This document shows, piece after piece, positions 8,313-17,054 of a stretch of DNA of 46,396 bases. The DNA comes from Lachnospiraceae bacterium C7. GTDB taxonomy: Bacteria > Bacillota > Clostridia > Lachnospirales > Lachnospiraceae. Each line of letters begins with the position of its first letter. Position 1 is the first letter of the stretch. Made by a program: the position numbers and the translations under genes. Under the pieces are notes generated by a model that saw only the letters and a list, made by a program, of their open reading frames with translations, searched no databases and had not been told where the DNA came from. The DNA lies in the NCBI GenBank assembly GCA_900113385.1, contig FOPE01000024.1:1-46396 (forward strand), given 5' to 3'.

Positions 8313-10076
8313 TTATACCTCCCCTCCTAAACATCCTAGTGCAAATTTATTTCTTTTTATTATTTCTTCTTTATTTCCCGAATCAATAATTCTTCCTTTA
8401 TCTATAACCACTACATCATCTGTAGCATGAATCGTTCTACTATCGTGGGAAATTAAAATAACACATTTGCTATTAATCTTTCCAACTTTCTTTATCATTT
8501 CGATAATCTCCTCTGCAGTCTCCATATCCATTGCAGCTAAAGGCTCATCAAAAATAATGTATGGTGTGTTAGATAAAATAGCTCTTATAATAGCAATCTT
8601 CTTTCTTTGACCACCAGAAAAATTATTTCCATATTCTTGAATTTTTGTATCTAATCCATTAGAAAATTCGCTAATAAATTCATTAAAGAATCTTTCCATA
8701 TTACATTCTTTAATTTTTTCTTGAACTTTTGTATCTAAGATTTCTTTATCCATATTTTCATATTCTTCTAATCCATACGTGATATTTTCCCTAATATTTC
8801 CGGAAAAGATCATTGGATTTTGAGAAATTATAGTAAATTTATTTCTGAAACTATCTAATGTAAACTCTTTGTTTTCTTTATCTCCTATGAGAATTTTTCC
8901 ATTTGTGGGGGTATAAAGTCTAATCAAAATATTCATAAGCGTAGTTTTACCAGATCCACATTTCCCTATAATTGCAGTAACTTTATCTTTATCAATTCTT
9001 AAATTAATATCATCAAAAATATTATCGCTAGCATTTTCATACTTGAAGGAAACATGTTGAAATAAAATATCTTCTGCTTCTGTTATTTCGCATTTAACGC
9101 CTTTTTCATCTTCCTCCTCAGAATACATAATTTCTGCCAATTGTGCTGCATTACCTTGTATAATTTTCAAGTTAGTCCAAAAGCTAGTTATCTGAGAAAT
9201 TGAATCCATAAACAAGCTAGAAAACATAAAAAATGCAATCCATTCTTTTTTACTTATTTCTCCATTATTTACAAACATTGCTCCCACGATTGTAATAATT
9301 GCTCCTTCAAACATTGCTACAAATGTTTCCGAAAAGTCCCATAGTTGGCCTAACCAACTAGATTTAATATTCATATGATAAATTTGTCTTGTTAATTTTT
9401 TCCCTTTTTCTAATTCAATATTTTCTTTAGCAAAAGCTTTTGCTAAAGGTATGTGTGTTATAAGTTCAGCCAATTTTTCTGTAAGATCTGCACCTAAGTC
9501 TGACTGCTTCATGCTTACAATAAAGTTTAATTTACCAAAAATCCACGTCATTAAAATATAAACTGGAAACATAATCAAAAGTAAACCTGCTAACTTCAAA
9601 TGATATGTAGAAACTTCTCCTAGAATCGCAATAACAGAATAAGCTTGTGTAATAAATGGAATCAACACCATCATAATTGTTGAATCAATTACTACAGCAT
9701 TAGAAACAATTCTGTATACAGCTTCCCTTGGTTCTTCGCCTTCATAATAACTCATTGGTAATCTAAGAATTTTGTTATGCAGTGCAGTTCTCATATTTCT
9801 ATTAGTTCTTGCACTTGTAACATTACCTATAAATGAAGTTATATTGTTACCTACTAGATTTACAAGCATAATTAAAATTAATTTAAATAGTAGCGACTCC
9901 TTAACATTTCCAGAAAACAACTCAGCTGTACAGTCTGTTTCACTAATTCCCATATTTATAAAACCTAGACTTAATAATAAATAAACTATCAGAAATATCC
10001 AGGGGATTTTGCATTTTCTAAACAGCCTGAAATATTTCTTCCATACTCCCTTTTTTCCATAATTTTCTTTTGCCAT
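8313..10076 (-). CDS. ABC exporter half-transporter (permease plus ATPase), first subunit
   Basis: The product of 587 residues has an ABC transmembrane domain (about 25-310) and an ATPase with Walker A GKCGSGKTT, Q-loop IISQNP, signature FSGGQ, Walker B YIIFDEP and switch histidine LISHDS. Both subunits keep catalytic glutamates, so neither site looks degenerate. I chose the second Met (MAKENYGK, ATG 10076): GAGGAG lies eight bases before it but only two before ATG 10082. The gene heads a same-strand run: ABC-ABC-trigger-factor-like-thioredoxin-M16. Upstream lie a terminator (10141-10170) and a direct-repeat operator candidate (10197-10225) next to a LytTR regulator gene, the usual context of an exporter under a peptide-sensing or stress two-component system. 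Confidence 0.9.
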   Translation of the reverse strand: MAKENYGKKGVWKKYFRLFRKCKIPWIFLIVYLLLSLGFINMGISETDCTAELFSGNVKESLLFKLILIMLVNLVGNNITSFIGNVTSARTNRNMRTALHNKILRLPMSYYEGEEPREAVYRIVSNAVVIDSTIMMVLIPFITQAYSVIAILGEVSTYHLKLAGLLLIMFPVYILMTWIFGKLNFIVSMKQSDLGADLTEKLAELITHIPLAKAFAKENIELEKGKKLTRQIYHMNIKSSWLGQLWDFSETFVAMFEGAIITIVGAMFVNNGEISKKEWIAFFMFSSLFMDSISQITSFWTNLKIIQGNAAQLAEIMYSEEEDEKGVKCEITEAEDILFQHVSFKYENASDNIFDDINLRIDKDKVTAIIGKCGSGKTTLMNILIRLYTPTNGKILIGDKENKEFTLDSFRNKFTIISQNPMIFSGNIRENITYGLEEYENMDKEILDTKVQEKIKECNMERFFNEFISEFSNGLDTKIQEYGNNFSGGQRKKIAIIRAILSNTPYIIFDEPLAAMDMETAEEIIEMIKKVGKINSKCVILISHDSRTIHATDDVVVIDKGRIIDSGNKEEIIKRNKFALGCLGGEV

Positions 10077-10140
10077 CTTCATTTCTCCTCTACTACTTTA
10101 ACGTTATAAATTAGTTTACTATATGATAGCAAAAATGCAA

Positions 10141-10170
10141 AAAAACACAATAGATTTTGTCTATTGTGTT
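10141..10170 (-). terminator. Rho-independent terminator of the LytTR/GHKL operon
   Basis: AACACAATAGA and TCTATTGTGTT pair around a five-base loop. On the minus strand the stem runs into a run of T residues. It lies about 100 bp past the regulator's stop codon and separates the regulator transcript from the ABC genes. Confidence 0.8.
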
Positions 10171-10196
10171 AATATTTTTGATTATTATGTTAAGAG

Positions 10197-10256
10197 TTCT
10201 GTATACTTGTTGATTTTTCTGTATATTTATTAACTCTATATTTTATTTTTCTATAC
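10197..10256 (-). promoter_or_regulatory. Candidate LytTR regulator operator (tandem direct repeats)
   Basis: Read on the minus strand, TATACAGAA occurs exactly twice (10225-10217 and 10205-10197), 20 bp apart start to start, i.e. on one face of the helix. A weaker third copy (TATAGAAAA) lies near 10256-10248. LytTR-domain regulators bind pairs of about 9-bp direct repeats with 12-13 bp between them; here the gap is 11 bp. The site is about 120-150 bp upstream of the first ABC gene. Confidence 0.5.
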
Positions 10257-10273
10257 TTTATTTCTATTTTTTG

Positions 10274-10990
10274 CTAAATCTTATTTCTATACATTTTTTC
10301 AAGTTTTTTTTCTAATTCATCTTTTTTATTCCTAGAAACAGGGATTAATTCCTTACAATCTTCTAATTTAAGGATATATCTTTGGTTACCCTCGTCAATA
10401 ATATTTTCTATCTTTTTTAAGGATACAATAAAAGATTGATGACACATAAAAAAGCCGTATTTCTCTAACATATCTAGCAATTCTTTCATGGAATAGTTGC
10501 TAATTCTTTCTTCTTTTCCTTTATACATTAGATAATTTTTTCTATTACGTCTTTCTATATAATCAATATCTTTTACATTTATTATTTCATAGCCTTTTTT
10601 CATTCTAAACATAATCTGAGCATCTTCTTCTATATCATCTATTTTTTCTTCAAGTTGCTCTATTGTTCTTTTCAATTTTTTTTCATTTATTGGCTTAGTC
10701 AAGAAGTTAACTGGATTAAAATCATAACCATCTATAGCATAAGAGGCATGACCTGTTAAAAAAACTAACTGCATCTGACTATCTGTGTCTATTATTTTTT
10801 GAGCAATTTCAAAACCATTATCTTGCCCTAATTCTATATCTAAAAAAATACCATCATATTTATAAAGATTTTCAAATAAATCCTCTGGCTTTGTAAAATA
10901 ATCTAAAAACTCAACTTGCGGGTATCTAAGAATTGCCCCACGAGCTGCTTTAATTGAATTAATATCATCATCTAAAATAGCAAGTCTCAT
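10274..10990 (-). CDS. LytTR-family response regulator
   Basis: The 238-residue protein has a receiver domain (1-120) with the acidic pocket ILDDD, phospho-acceptor D51 in GIFLDIEL and the conserved Lys in FLTKPI, followed by a LytTR DNA-binding domain (about 135-238: 'KKGYEIINVKDIDYIERRNRKNYL' and 'FFMCHQSFIVSLKKIENI'). The family activates genes for peptide signalling, bacteriocins, exporters or cell wall changes. AGGAAGG precedes ATG 10990. It is 14 bp behind its GHKL kinase gene. The candidate operator downstream points to the ABC exporter genes as its targets. Confidence 0.93.
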   Translation of the reverse strand: MRLAILDDDINSIKAARGAILRYPQVEFLDYFTKPEDLFENLYKYDGIFLDIELGQDNGFEIAQKIIDTDSQMQLVFLTGHASYAIDGYDFNPVNFLTKPINEKKLKRTIEQLEEKIDDIEEDAQIMFRMKKGYEIINVKDIDYIERRNRKNYLMYKGKEERISNYSMKELLDMLEKYGFFMCHQSFIVSLKKIENIIDEGNQRYILKLEDCKELIPVSRNKKDELEKKLEKMYRNKI

Positions 10991-11004
10991 ATGTTGTTTC
11001 CTTC

Positions 11005-12192
11005 CTAAATATCTACACTTTTGGGAATATTTACTACAAATCGAATGTTATCCTTTGAAAATTCTGGATATATTCTTCCGCCATAAACTTCAATCAATCT
11101 TTTTACCATAGCAAGGCCAATTCCTTGATGATTTTTCTTGGTAGTAAAGCCTTCATCAAAACAGCGTAAAATATCATTTTTATTTCCTTCAAAATAATTC
11201 TCTACTACTATTATAGCATTAGTTCCTCTTTTAAATATACTGACATGTATCCCGCATCTTTTTGATTTATCTGACTTTAATGCATCTATGGCATTTTGAA
11301 TTAGATTTCCGATTATTTTATTACATTCAAAACTTGTACAAAGTACCTCGTTTAAATCATATGTAATATCGTAAAAAATGTCAGATCCTTTTTGCCTTGC
11401 TTCTTTTCTCATATTTAAAAGCATGGCCCCTACAACTGCATCACTTATTGGCATAATATCATTTACATCATTGGCCTCTTTAACCATTTCTCTTACGTAT
11501 TCTCCACATTTTTCATACTCATGATTCTCTACTAGCCCTAAGATTGCCTGAAGATGAAAATTAAAGTCATGTCTTTGCGCTCTAATAGTATTCATATAAT
11601 CTTTAGACTGACTTTGCCACAGAAGCATTTCTTCTTGACTATTTTTTAAGGTTTCGTATTGTATGTATTTTACCAAAAACATATACTCGAAACAAAATAT
11701 TGTCATAATTGCACCTTGCATTATTATAGCATATACCCAAAAACCGCTATAATAAGTACATCCTATTGAACATACCAAAAAGAGCAACGCCGCTAAAAAT
11801 AGCGTTGCTCCTAATGTACAATATATTTCCTTTTTCCTAGTGAAATTAATGGGAATTATTTTTTCTATTGCAAGTTTTTTGTAATAAAAAAATGTAGTAA
11901 CAACTAGCAACATTCCAGCTAATTCAATTATTAATATTACTTTTTTATAGATAAATATTCCACAACCTAAGCCTATAAAACTTGTTAGAAACAGTAAACA
12001 TTTTATGGTTTTTTTATCTTTTTTCCATTTAATATTAACTAAAAAAATGCTAAAACCACCTGAGCCTATTAAAAAAATAATATTTAATAGGCATGCTATT
12101 GTGGTATTATTTGTGGTATTACTTGTTGCATTATTTATTAAATCATAATTTAATATCCTGTCTAAAACTACACTCAACATTATTTTTTCCAT
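11005..12192 (-). CDS. GHKL (AgrC-like) sensor histidine kinase
   Basis: The 395-residue membrane kinase has five or six hydrophobic segments in residues about 20-185, with no extracellular sensor domain. A dimerisation helix follows with the phospho-acceptor box QRHDFNFHLQ, then a GHKL ATPase with the N-box (NLIQNAIDAL) and the G-box (TTKKNHQGIGLAMVKRL). This is the layout of AgrC/ComD/VirS-type kinases that often sense peptides. No AgrB or AgrD-like gene is seen nearby. Two starts compete: ATG 12192 has AGGGA directly abutting it, while ATG 12180 (MLSVVLDR) has GGA at eight bases. Its gene precedes and is cotranscribed with the LytTR regulator. Confidence 0.9.
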   Translation of the reverse strand: MEKIMLSVVLDRILNYDLINNATSNTTNNTTIACLLNIIFLIGSGGFSIFLVNIKWKKDKKTIKCLLFLTSFIGLGCGIFIYKKVILIIELAGMLLVVTTFFYYKKLAIEKIIPINFTRKKEIYCTLGATLFLAALLFLVCSIGCTYYSGFWVYAIIMQGAIMTIFCFEYMFLVKYIQYETLKNSQEEMLLWQSQSKDYMNTIRAQRHDFNFHLQAILGLVENHEYEKCGEYVREMVKEANDVNDIMPISDAVVGAMLLNMRKEARQKGSDIFYDITYDLNEVLCTSFECNKIIGNLIQNAIDALKSDKSKRCGIHVSIFKRGTNAIIVVENYFEGNKNDILRCFDEGFTTKKNHQGIGLAMVKRLIEVYGGRIYPEFSKDNIRFVVNIPKSVDI

Positions 12193-12276
12193 TCCCTATT
12201 CTATAAACATTCCATACTAACTACTATATAAATCTACTATATAAGTGTCCTATATATAATACTTCTATCTTTGAAA

Positions 12277-12305
12277 TTTCTATATATAAGATTTCTATAT
12301 ATAAG
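12277..12305. repeat. Short AT-rich tandem repeat
   Basis: TTTCTATATATAAG occurs twice, 15 bp apart (12277-12290, 12292-12305). Related TATATAA-type copies extend back to about 12226. It fills the spacer between gatB and the kinase gene. Confidence 0.7.
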
Positions 12306-12318
12306 TCTCCAATAATAA

Positions 12319-13752
12319 TTAATCTAATTTACTATGAAGCAATTCATTAACCTTTTGTGGTGCTGCTTTTCCTTTCATTGCTTTCATCGTTTGTCCAACT
12401 AAAAATCCTAAGGCTTTCCCTTTACCGCCTTTATAATCCTCAACTGATTGTGGATTCTCAGCTAAAATTCTATCAATTACCTCTGATAACTCATTTTCAT
12501 CACTTATAACTCCTAAATCATGAGCTTTTACATACTCTTCAGGATCTATATCCTCTTTAAATAATACTTCAAAAACTTCTTTTGCAACAACTATGTTAAT
12601 GACGCCTTTATCTACCATTTTCACTAATTTTGCAAAATGTTCTGGAGAAAATGGAATTTTAGTTCCATCCATGTCTTTTTCTTTTAGTAATCTAAACATT
12701 TCTCCTAATATAAAGTTTGATACCATTTTTGTATTATCGCATAGCTTACTTGTTTCCTCAAATAATTCTGCAACCTGACGAGTTTCTGTAAGAATCTCTG
12801 CATCATATTTTGGAATTTCATATTCTGTTTCGTAACGAACTAATTTTTCTTCTCTAAGCTCTGGCTGGCTGTCTTTTATTTTTTTAATCCATTCTTCAGA
12901 AATACTTACTGGTGGCAAATCTGGATCTGGGAAATATCTATAATCTTTTGCATCTTCTTTTGAACGCATTGAAGATGAAGATTCCTTATTATCATCCCAT
13001 CTTCTTGTTTCTTGAATAACATCTTTTCCCATTTCTAATAACTCGATTTGTCGTGCTCTTTCTCCTTCAATTGCGTGAGTAATAGCCTTAAAAGAGTTTA
13101 AGTTTTTCATTTCTGTACGAGTTCCGAATTCTTTTTTGCCAACTTCTCTAACTGAAATATTTACATCGGCACGCATAGAACCTTCATTTAACTTACAGTC
13201 TGAAGCGCCTAAATATTGAATTGTATGTCTTAATTTTTCCAAATATGCAATTACCTCATCTGCACTTCTCATATCTGGTTCTGAAACGATTTCAATTAGT
13301 GGAACTCCTGATCTATTATAATCTACAATAGAAATATCTTCCCATTCATCGTGAACTAATTTTCCAGCATCTTCTTCCATATGAATTTCATGGATTCCAA
13401 TTTCTTTTTTTACATCTCCAACTTCTATTTCTACTTTTCCGTTTCTACATATTGGTAGATATAACTGTGAAATTTGATAGTCCTGTGGGTTATCTGGGTA
13501 AAAATAATTTTTTCTGTCAAACTTACAAAGTCTTGTAATATCACAATTTGTTGCAAGTCCCACTGCCATTGCAAATTCTACTACTTTTTTATTTAAAATA
13601 GGAAGAGCTCCTGGCATACCTGTACATATTGGGCAAGTATGTGAGTTAATTGCTCCACCAAATTCTGTTTTACATCCGCAAAAAATCTTTGTCTTTGTTG
13701 CTAATTCTACATGGACCTCTAGTCCAATGACTGTTTCGTATTCTCTACTCAC
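12319..13752 (-). CDS. gatB: Asp-tRNA(Asn)/Glu-tRNA(Gln) amidotransferase subunit B
   Basis: GatB binds the mischarged tRNA and activates its Asp or Glu side chain for amidation inside the GatCAB complex. The 477-residue product has the GatB catalytic cradle (ETVIGLEVHVELAT, FCGCKTEFGG, CPICTGMPGALP, 'FDRKNYFYPDNPQDYQISQ') and the C-terminal GatB/YqeY helical domain that grips the tRNA. The zinc-type cysteines (FCGCKT, CPICTG) are present. I chose the GTG start at 13752 (reads as V in KVSREYETV): AAAGGAAGAG precedes it, it lies one base after the gatA stop, and the resulting length is that of the family. An upstream in-frame ATG would place 16 extra residues inside gatA. It is the last gene of the aspS-gatC-gatA-gatB operon. 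Confidence 0.97.
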   Translation of the reverse strand: MSREYETVIGLEVHVELATKTKIFCGCKTEFGGAINSHTCPICTGMPGALPILNKKVVEFAMAVGLATNCDITRLCKFDRKNYFYPDNPQDYQISQLYLPICRNGKVEIEVGDVKKEIGIHEIHMEEDAGKLVHDEWEDISIVDYNRSGVPLIEIVSEPDMRSADEVIAYLEKLRHTIQYLGASDCKLNEGSMRADVNISVREVGKKEFGTRTEMKNLNSFKAITHAIEGERARQIELLEMGKDVIQETRRWDDNKESSSSMRSKEDAKDYRYFPDPDLPPVSISEEWIKKIKDSQPELREEKLVRYETEYEIPKYDAEILTETRQVAELFEETSKLCDNTKMVSNFILGEMFRLLKEKDMDGTKIPFSPEHFAKLVKMVDKGVINIVVAKEVFEVLFKEDIDPEEYVKAHDLGVISDENELSEVIDRILAENPQSVEDYKGGKGKALGFLVGQTMKAMKGKAAPQKVNELLHSKLD

Positions 13753-13753
13753 C

Positions 13754-15217
13754 TTACACTCTTCCTTTCTGTATGTATTTTTCTTCAGTAGCCTGTTCAA
13801 AGGTATATCCAGCTCTAATTACATCTTTTTCCTTAAAACAATTTCCTATAATTTGTAAACCAATTGGTAATCCATTCTTTCCAAAACCGCATGGAAGGGA
13901 CATAGCTGGAAGACCTGCAAGGTTAATCGATACTGTATAAATATCCCCTAAATACATTTTCAAAGGATCTGTTAAACTTTTTCCTATTTCAGGTGCTGTT
14001 GTTGGTGCGACTGGCCCTAATAAAACATCATATTTTTCAAAGGCTTTATCAAAAGCTTCTTTAATAAGTCTTTTTACTTTAAGCGCCTTTAAATAGTATG
14101 CATCATAATATCCAGAACTTAATACAAAGGAACCTAACATTATTCTTCGTTTAACTTCTTCTCCAAATCCTTCAGATCTCGTCTTTTTGTACATTTCATG
14201 TAGGTTTTCGTATTCCTTAGTTCTATATCCGTATTTTACACCATCAAATCTAGCAAGGTTAGAACTTGCTTCTGCCGAAGCCACTACATAATAGGCGGGA
14301 ATTGCATAATCTACTAAGTCTAAATCAAATTCCTCTATAATTGCACCTTCTTTTTCTAGAACCTTAGCTGCTGCTAAAATGGCCCCTTTAACATCTTCGT
14401 CAATACCTTCTTTTAGGTAATCTCTAGGAATTCCCACCTTTAAGCCTTTTACGTCTCTTGTCAATGCACTGGTAAAATCGTACTGCTTTCTTGCCATTGA
14501 GGTTGAATCAAATTTATCATAAGAGGCAATAGTTTCTAGAAGTGCCGCACAATCTCTTACATCTTTTGCAACTGGTCCAATTTGATCTAGTGAAGCTCCA
14601 TAAGCTATAAGTCCATATCTAGAAACGGTTCCGTATGTTGGCTTAATTCCTGTAACTCCACAGTATGAACTTGGTTGTCTAATTGATCCACCTGTATCTG
14701 AACCTAAAGCACATAGTACTTCTCTTGCTGCTACTGCTGCACATGATCCACCTGATGAACCGCCTGGAACATGATCTAAATTCCATGGATTTCTAGTGAT
14801 TTTATATGCAGAAGTTTCTGTAGTAGATCCCATGGCAAACTCATCCATATTTGTTTTTCCTACTACAATTCCACCAGCTGTTTTTAAATTTTGAACTGCT
14901 GTTGCATCAAAAGTTGGTACAAAATTGTATAAAATTTTTGATGCACAAGTTGTTTTTATTCCTTTTGTATTAATATTATCTTTAATAGCAATCGGAACAC
15001 CTGCAAGAGGTCCTTGAAGTTTCCCATCTTCTAATAAAGCTTGAATTTTTTTGGCTTCTTCTACTGCCTCTTCTTTTGCAACAGTTAAAAAACCACCGAC
15101 CTGCTTATCTTTTTCCTCTATTGTTTTAAGTGTTTCCTCTACAACCTCAGTAACACTTACTTGCTTTTCTTTAATCATTTGGCCTACGCTATAGGCTGTT
15201 TTATCCATTAAACTCAT
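13754..15217 (-). CDS. gatA: Asp-tRNA(Asn)/Glu-tRNA(Gln) amidotransferase subunit A
   Basis: GatA is the glutaminase of GatCAB, releasing ammonia that is channelled to GatB. The 487-residue product is an amidase-signature enzyme with the Ser-cisSer-Lys triad: the Lys in VPIAIKDNINTKG and the two Ser in PGGSSGGSCAAVAA with SDTGGSIRQPSS. Length and motifs are standard. ATG 15217 has AGGA nine bases upstream. The stop codon is directly followed by the gatB start, so the two are coupled. The 62-bp gap to gatC contains a duplication of the gatC 3' end. Confidence 0.98.
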   Translation of the reverse strand: MSLMDKTAYSVGQMIKEKQVSVTEVVEETLKTIEEKDKQVGGFLTVAKEEAVEEAKKIQALLEDGKLQGPLAGVPIAIKDNINTKGIKTTCASKILYNFVPTFDATAVQNLKTAGGIVVGKTNMDEFAMGSTTETSAYKITRNPWNLDHVPGGSSGGSCAAVAAREVLCALGSDTGGSIRQPSSYCGVTGIKPTYGTVSRYGLIAYGASLDQIGPVAKDVRDCAALLETIASYDKFDSTSMARKQYDFTSALTRDVKGLKVGIPRDYLKEGIDEDVKGAILAAAKVLEKEGAIIEEFDLDLVDYAIPAYYVVASAEASSNLARFDGVKYGYRTKEYENLHEMYKKTRSEGFGEEVKRRIMLGSFVLSSGYYDAYYLKALKVKRLIKEAFDKAFEKYDVLLGPVAPTTAPEIGKSLTDPLKMYLGDIYTVSINLAGLPAMSLPCGFGKNGLPIGLQIIGNCFKEKDVIRAGYTFEQATEEKYIQKGRV

Positions 15218-15238
15218 AGTATTTTCCTGCCCTTCAAT

Positions 15239-15295
15239 TTATCCTTCAATTGTTCTTTAATCTACAATCTATCTTTCAATTATCCTTCAATTGTT
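15239..15295 (-). repeat. Direct duplication of the gatC 3' end and stop codon
   Basis: On the minus strand, ACAATTGAAGGATAA (last codons and stop of gatC, 15295-15281) recurs 42 bp further on at 15253-15239. Shorter TTGAAAG/TTGAAGG pieces surround both copies. The duplicated block lies between gatC and gatA. Confidence 0.75.
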
Positions 15296-15582
15296 TTTGG
15301 AACTTTAAATCCACCATCTTTTTTCACTGGTGCATTTGCTAATGTGTCTTCTTTTCCGTCATCATTTGTAACTTCATCTTCTCTAAACACATTTTGAATT
15401 GGGAAAATATGAGTCATTGGTTCTAAGCCTTCCGTATCAAGTTCGTTTAATTTATCTATATAATCTAACATTTCACCAATGTCTTTTTTTGCTTTTTCCT
15501 TTTGTGTATCATCTATCTCTAATTGAGCTAAAATTCCTACATACTCAATAGTTTCGTCTGAGATTTCATGTTTTTGTCCCAT
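15280..15582 (-). CDS. gatC: Asp-tRNA(Asn)/Glu-tRNA(Gln) amidotransferase subunit C
   Basis: GatC is the small belt protein that holds GatA and GatB together. The 100-residue product has the family pattern: 'ISDETIEYVGILAQLEID' helix, 'IGEMLDYIDKLNELDTEGLEPMTH' helix, 'NVFREDEVT' and a C-terminal 'KKDGGFKVPKTIEG'. I chose ATG 15582 (MGQKHEIS): GGAGG stands five bases before it, and that GGAGG overlaps an in-frame TTG at 15594, which therefore cannot be the start. It is 134 bp behind aspS; the spacer between them is made of degenerate TTTGCTTTG/TTTATTG repeats. Confidence 0.96.
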   Translation of the reverse strand: MGQKHEISDETIEYVGILAQLEIDDTQKEKAKKDIGEMLDYIDKLNELDTEGLEPMTHIFPIQNVFREDEVTNDDGKEDTLANAPVKKDGGFKVPKTIEG

Positions 15583-15716
15583 TTTATCCTCCAATGCTGT
15601 TTTTATATTTTGTTTGTTTTATTTGCTTTGTCTATTACTTATTTGCTTTGTTTATTGTTTATTATTGTTTATTTATTTGTCCTTTTACTATTACAATCTT
15701 CTATTACTATTTTTAA

Positions 15717-17054
15717 TTATGGAATCAAACGGCTCTGATCTCTTGGAAACAATGTAGCTTGTCTAATATTGTCTAAGCCTACAAGTTCCATTGTTAATCT
15801 CTCTAAGCCAATTCCAAGACCGCCATGTGGTGGCATTCCATATTTAAACACTGCCAAATAATCTTCCATGCCTTCTACTTCTATTTTTCTTTTTTCAATT
15901 TTTTCCAAAAGCATGTCATAATCATGAATTCTTTGACCACCTGTTGTTATTTCTAACCCTTTATATAATAAATCAAAACTTAATGTTACACTAGGATCTT
16001 TTGGGTCATCCATAGCATAAAATGGTCTTTTCTTTGATGGATAATGAGTTATAAACACAAAATCTGATCCTGTTTTTTCTTTGTAATACTTTCCTATTAA
16101 TTTTTCTTCTTCTGGTTCTAAATCATAAGGATTTTTGATTTTTCTGTTGTATTCTTTTGCTACCTGCTCTTTTGCTTCTTTAAAAGTCACCTCAGGAATC
16201 TGTGTGATTTCTGGTAACTCCACACCTAATATCTTAAGTTCTTTTGCATATTTATCTTTTAAAAGCTTAAAAGTATATTTTAAAAATCCTGTTTCTACTT
16301 CCATTATATCTCTAAAATCTTTTATATATCCCATTTCAAAATCAAGGGATGTATATTCATTTAAGTGACGTTTTGTGTTATGCTTTTCTGCTCTAAACAC
16401 TGGCGCCGTTTCAAAAACTCTATCAAAAACACCTACCATCATTTGCTTGTAAAACTGTGGACTTTGTTGCAAAACTGCTGGTCTGTGAAAATATTCTAAT
16501 TTAAATAAGTTTGCTCCACCTTCTGCACTTTTTGCTCCAACCTTTGGAGTGTGAATTTCTGTAAAACCTTCGTCATACAAATAATCTCTAAAGCCTCTTG
16601 CAATTCCTTCTTGTATTTTAAAAATTGCTCTTTCTTTAACGTTTCTAAGCGCAATAGCTCTGTTATCAAGATTTGCCTCTAAAGATGTGTTTAATTTCCA
16701 TCTTGAAATTTGAAGTGGCATAGGTTTCTTTGGTGTAGAAAAAATTTCTATACTTTTTAACCTAATTTCAAATCCATGTGGGGCTCTTTCTTCTGCTTTA
16801 GCTGTTCCTAATACTTGAACTGTCTGTCCTTCTTTTAATTTTGGGATTTCAATTTCTTGATCTGTTTTTTCATAGACACATTGAAATAATCCTTCTTTTT
16901 TTCTAAGAATTACAAAAACAACATCTCCCATATCTCTTATGGTGTGAATTGCACCATAAATAGTTATCTGTTTTTGCTCTTTTACTTCAATGTCTTTTGA
17001 TAAAATTACTTCTAAATCTTGTTCCTTTTTTGTTAATCCTGTTATAAACTCCAT
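15717..17054 (-). CDS. aspS: Archaeal-type (non-discriminating) aspartyl-tRNA synthetase, Asp-tRNA(Asn) ligase
   Basis: The enzyme charges tRNA with aspartate. At 445 residues it lacks the GAD insertion of the bacterial type (about 590 residues), so it is the archaeal AspS2 form. This form usually charges both tRNA(Asp) and tRNA(Asn), and GatCAB then converts Asp-tRNA(Asn) to Asn-tRNA(Asn). An OB-fold anticodon-binding domain (about 20-105) precedes the class II core: motif 2 'FRAEKHNTKRHLNEYTSLDFEM' is abbreviated here by its FRAE and H/R residues, and motif 3 is GGLGIGLERLTMEL. The operon with gatCAB and the T-box fit the tRNA-dependent asparagine route. AAGGAG precedes ATG 17054. Non-discrimination is inferred from context and type, not proved by the sequence. 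Confidence 0.93.
   Translation of the reverse strand: MEFITGLTKKEQDLEVILSKDIEVKEQKQITIYGAIHTIRDMGDVVFVILRKKEGLFQCVYEKTDQEIEIPKLKEGQTVQVLGTAKAEERAPHGFEIRLKSIEIFSTPKKPMPLQISRWKLNTSLEANLDNRAIALRNVKERAIFKIQEGIARGFRDYLYDEGFTEIHTPKVGAKSAEGGANLFKLEYFHRPAVLQQSPQFYKQMMVGVFDRVFETAPVFRAEKHNTKRHLNEYTSLDFEMGYIKDFRDIMEVETGFLKYTFKLLKDKYAKELKILGVELPEITQIPEVTFKEAKEQVAKEYNRKIKNPYDLEPEEEKLIGKYYKEKTGSDFVFITHYPSKKRPFYAMDDPKDPSVTLSFDLLYKGLEITTGGQRIHDYDMLLEKIEKRKIEVEGMEDYLAVFKYGMPPHGGLGIGLERLTMELVGLDNIRQATLFPRDQSRLIP

Noticed and set aside
8313-10076. Bacteriocin/leader-peptide exporter with a precursor peptide nearby
   Set aside because: No C39 peptidase domain and no short Gly-Gly-type or RiPP-like frame with a ribosome site was found in the adjoining gaps.
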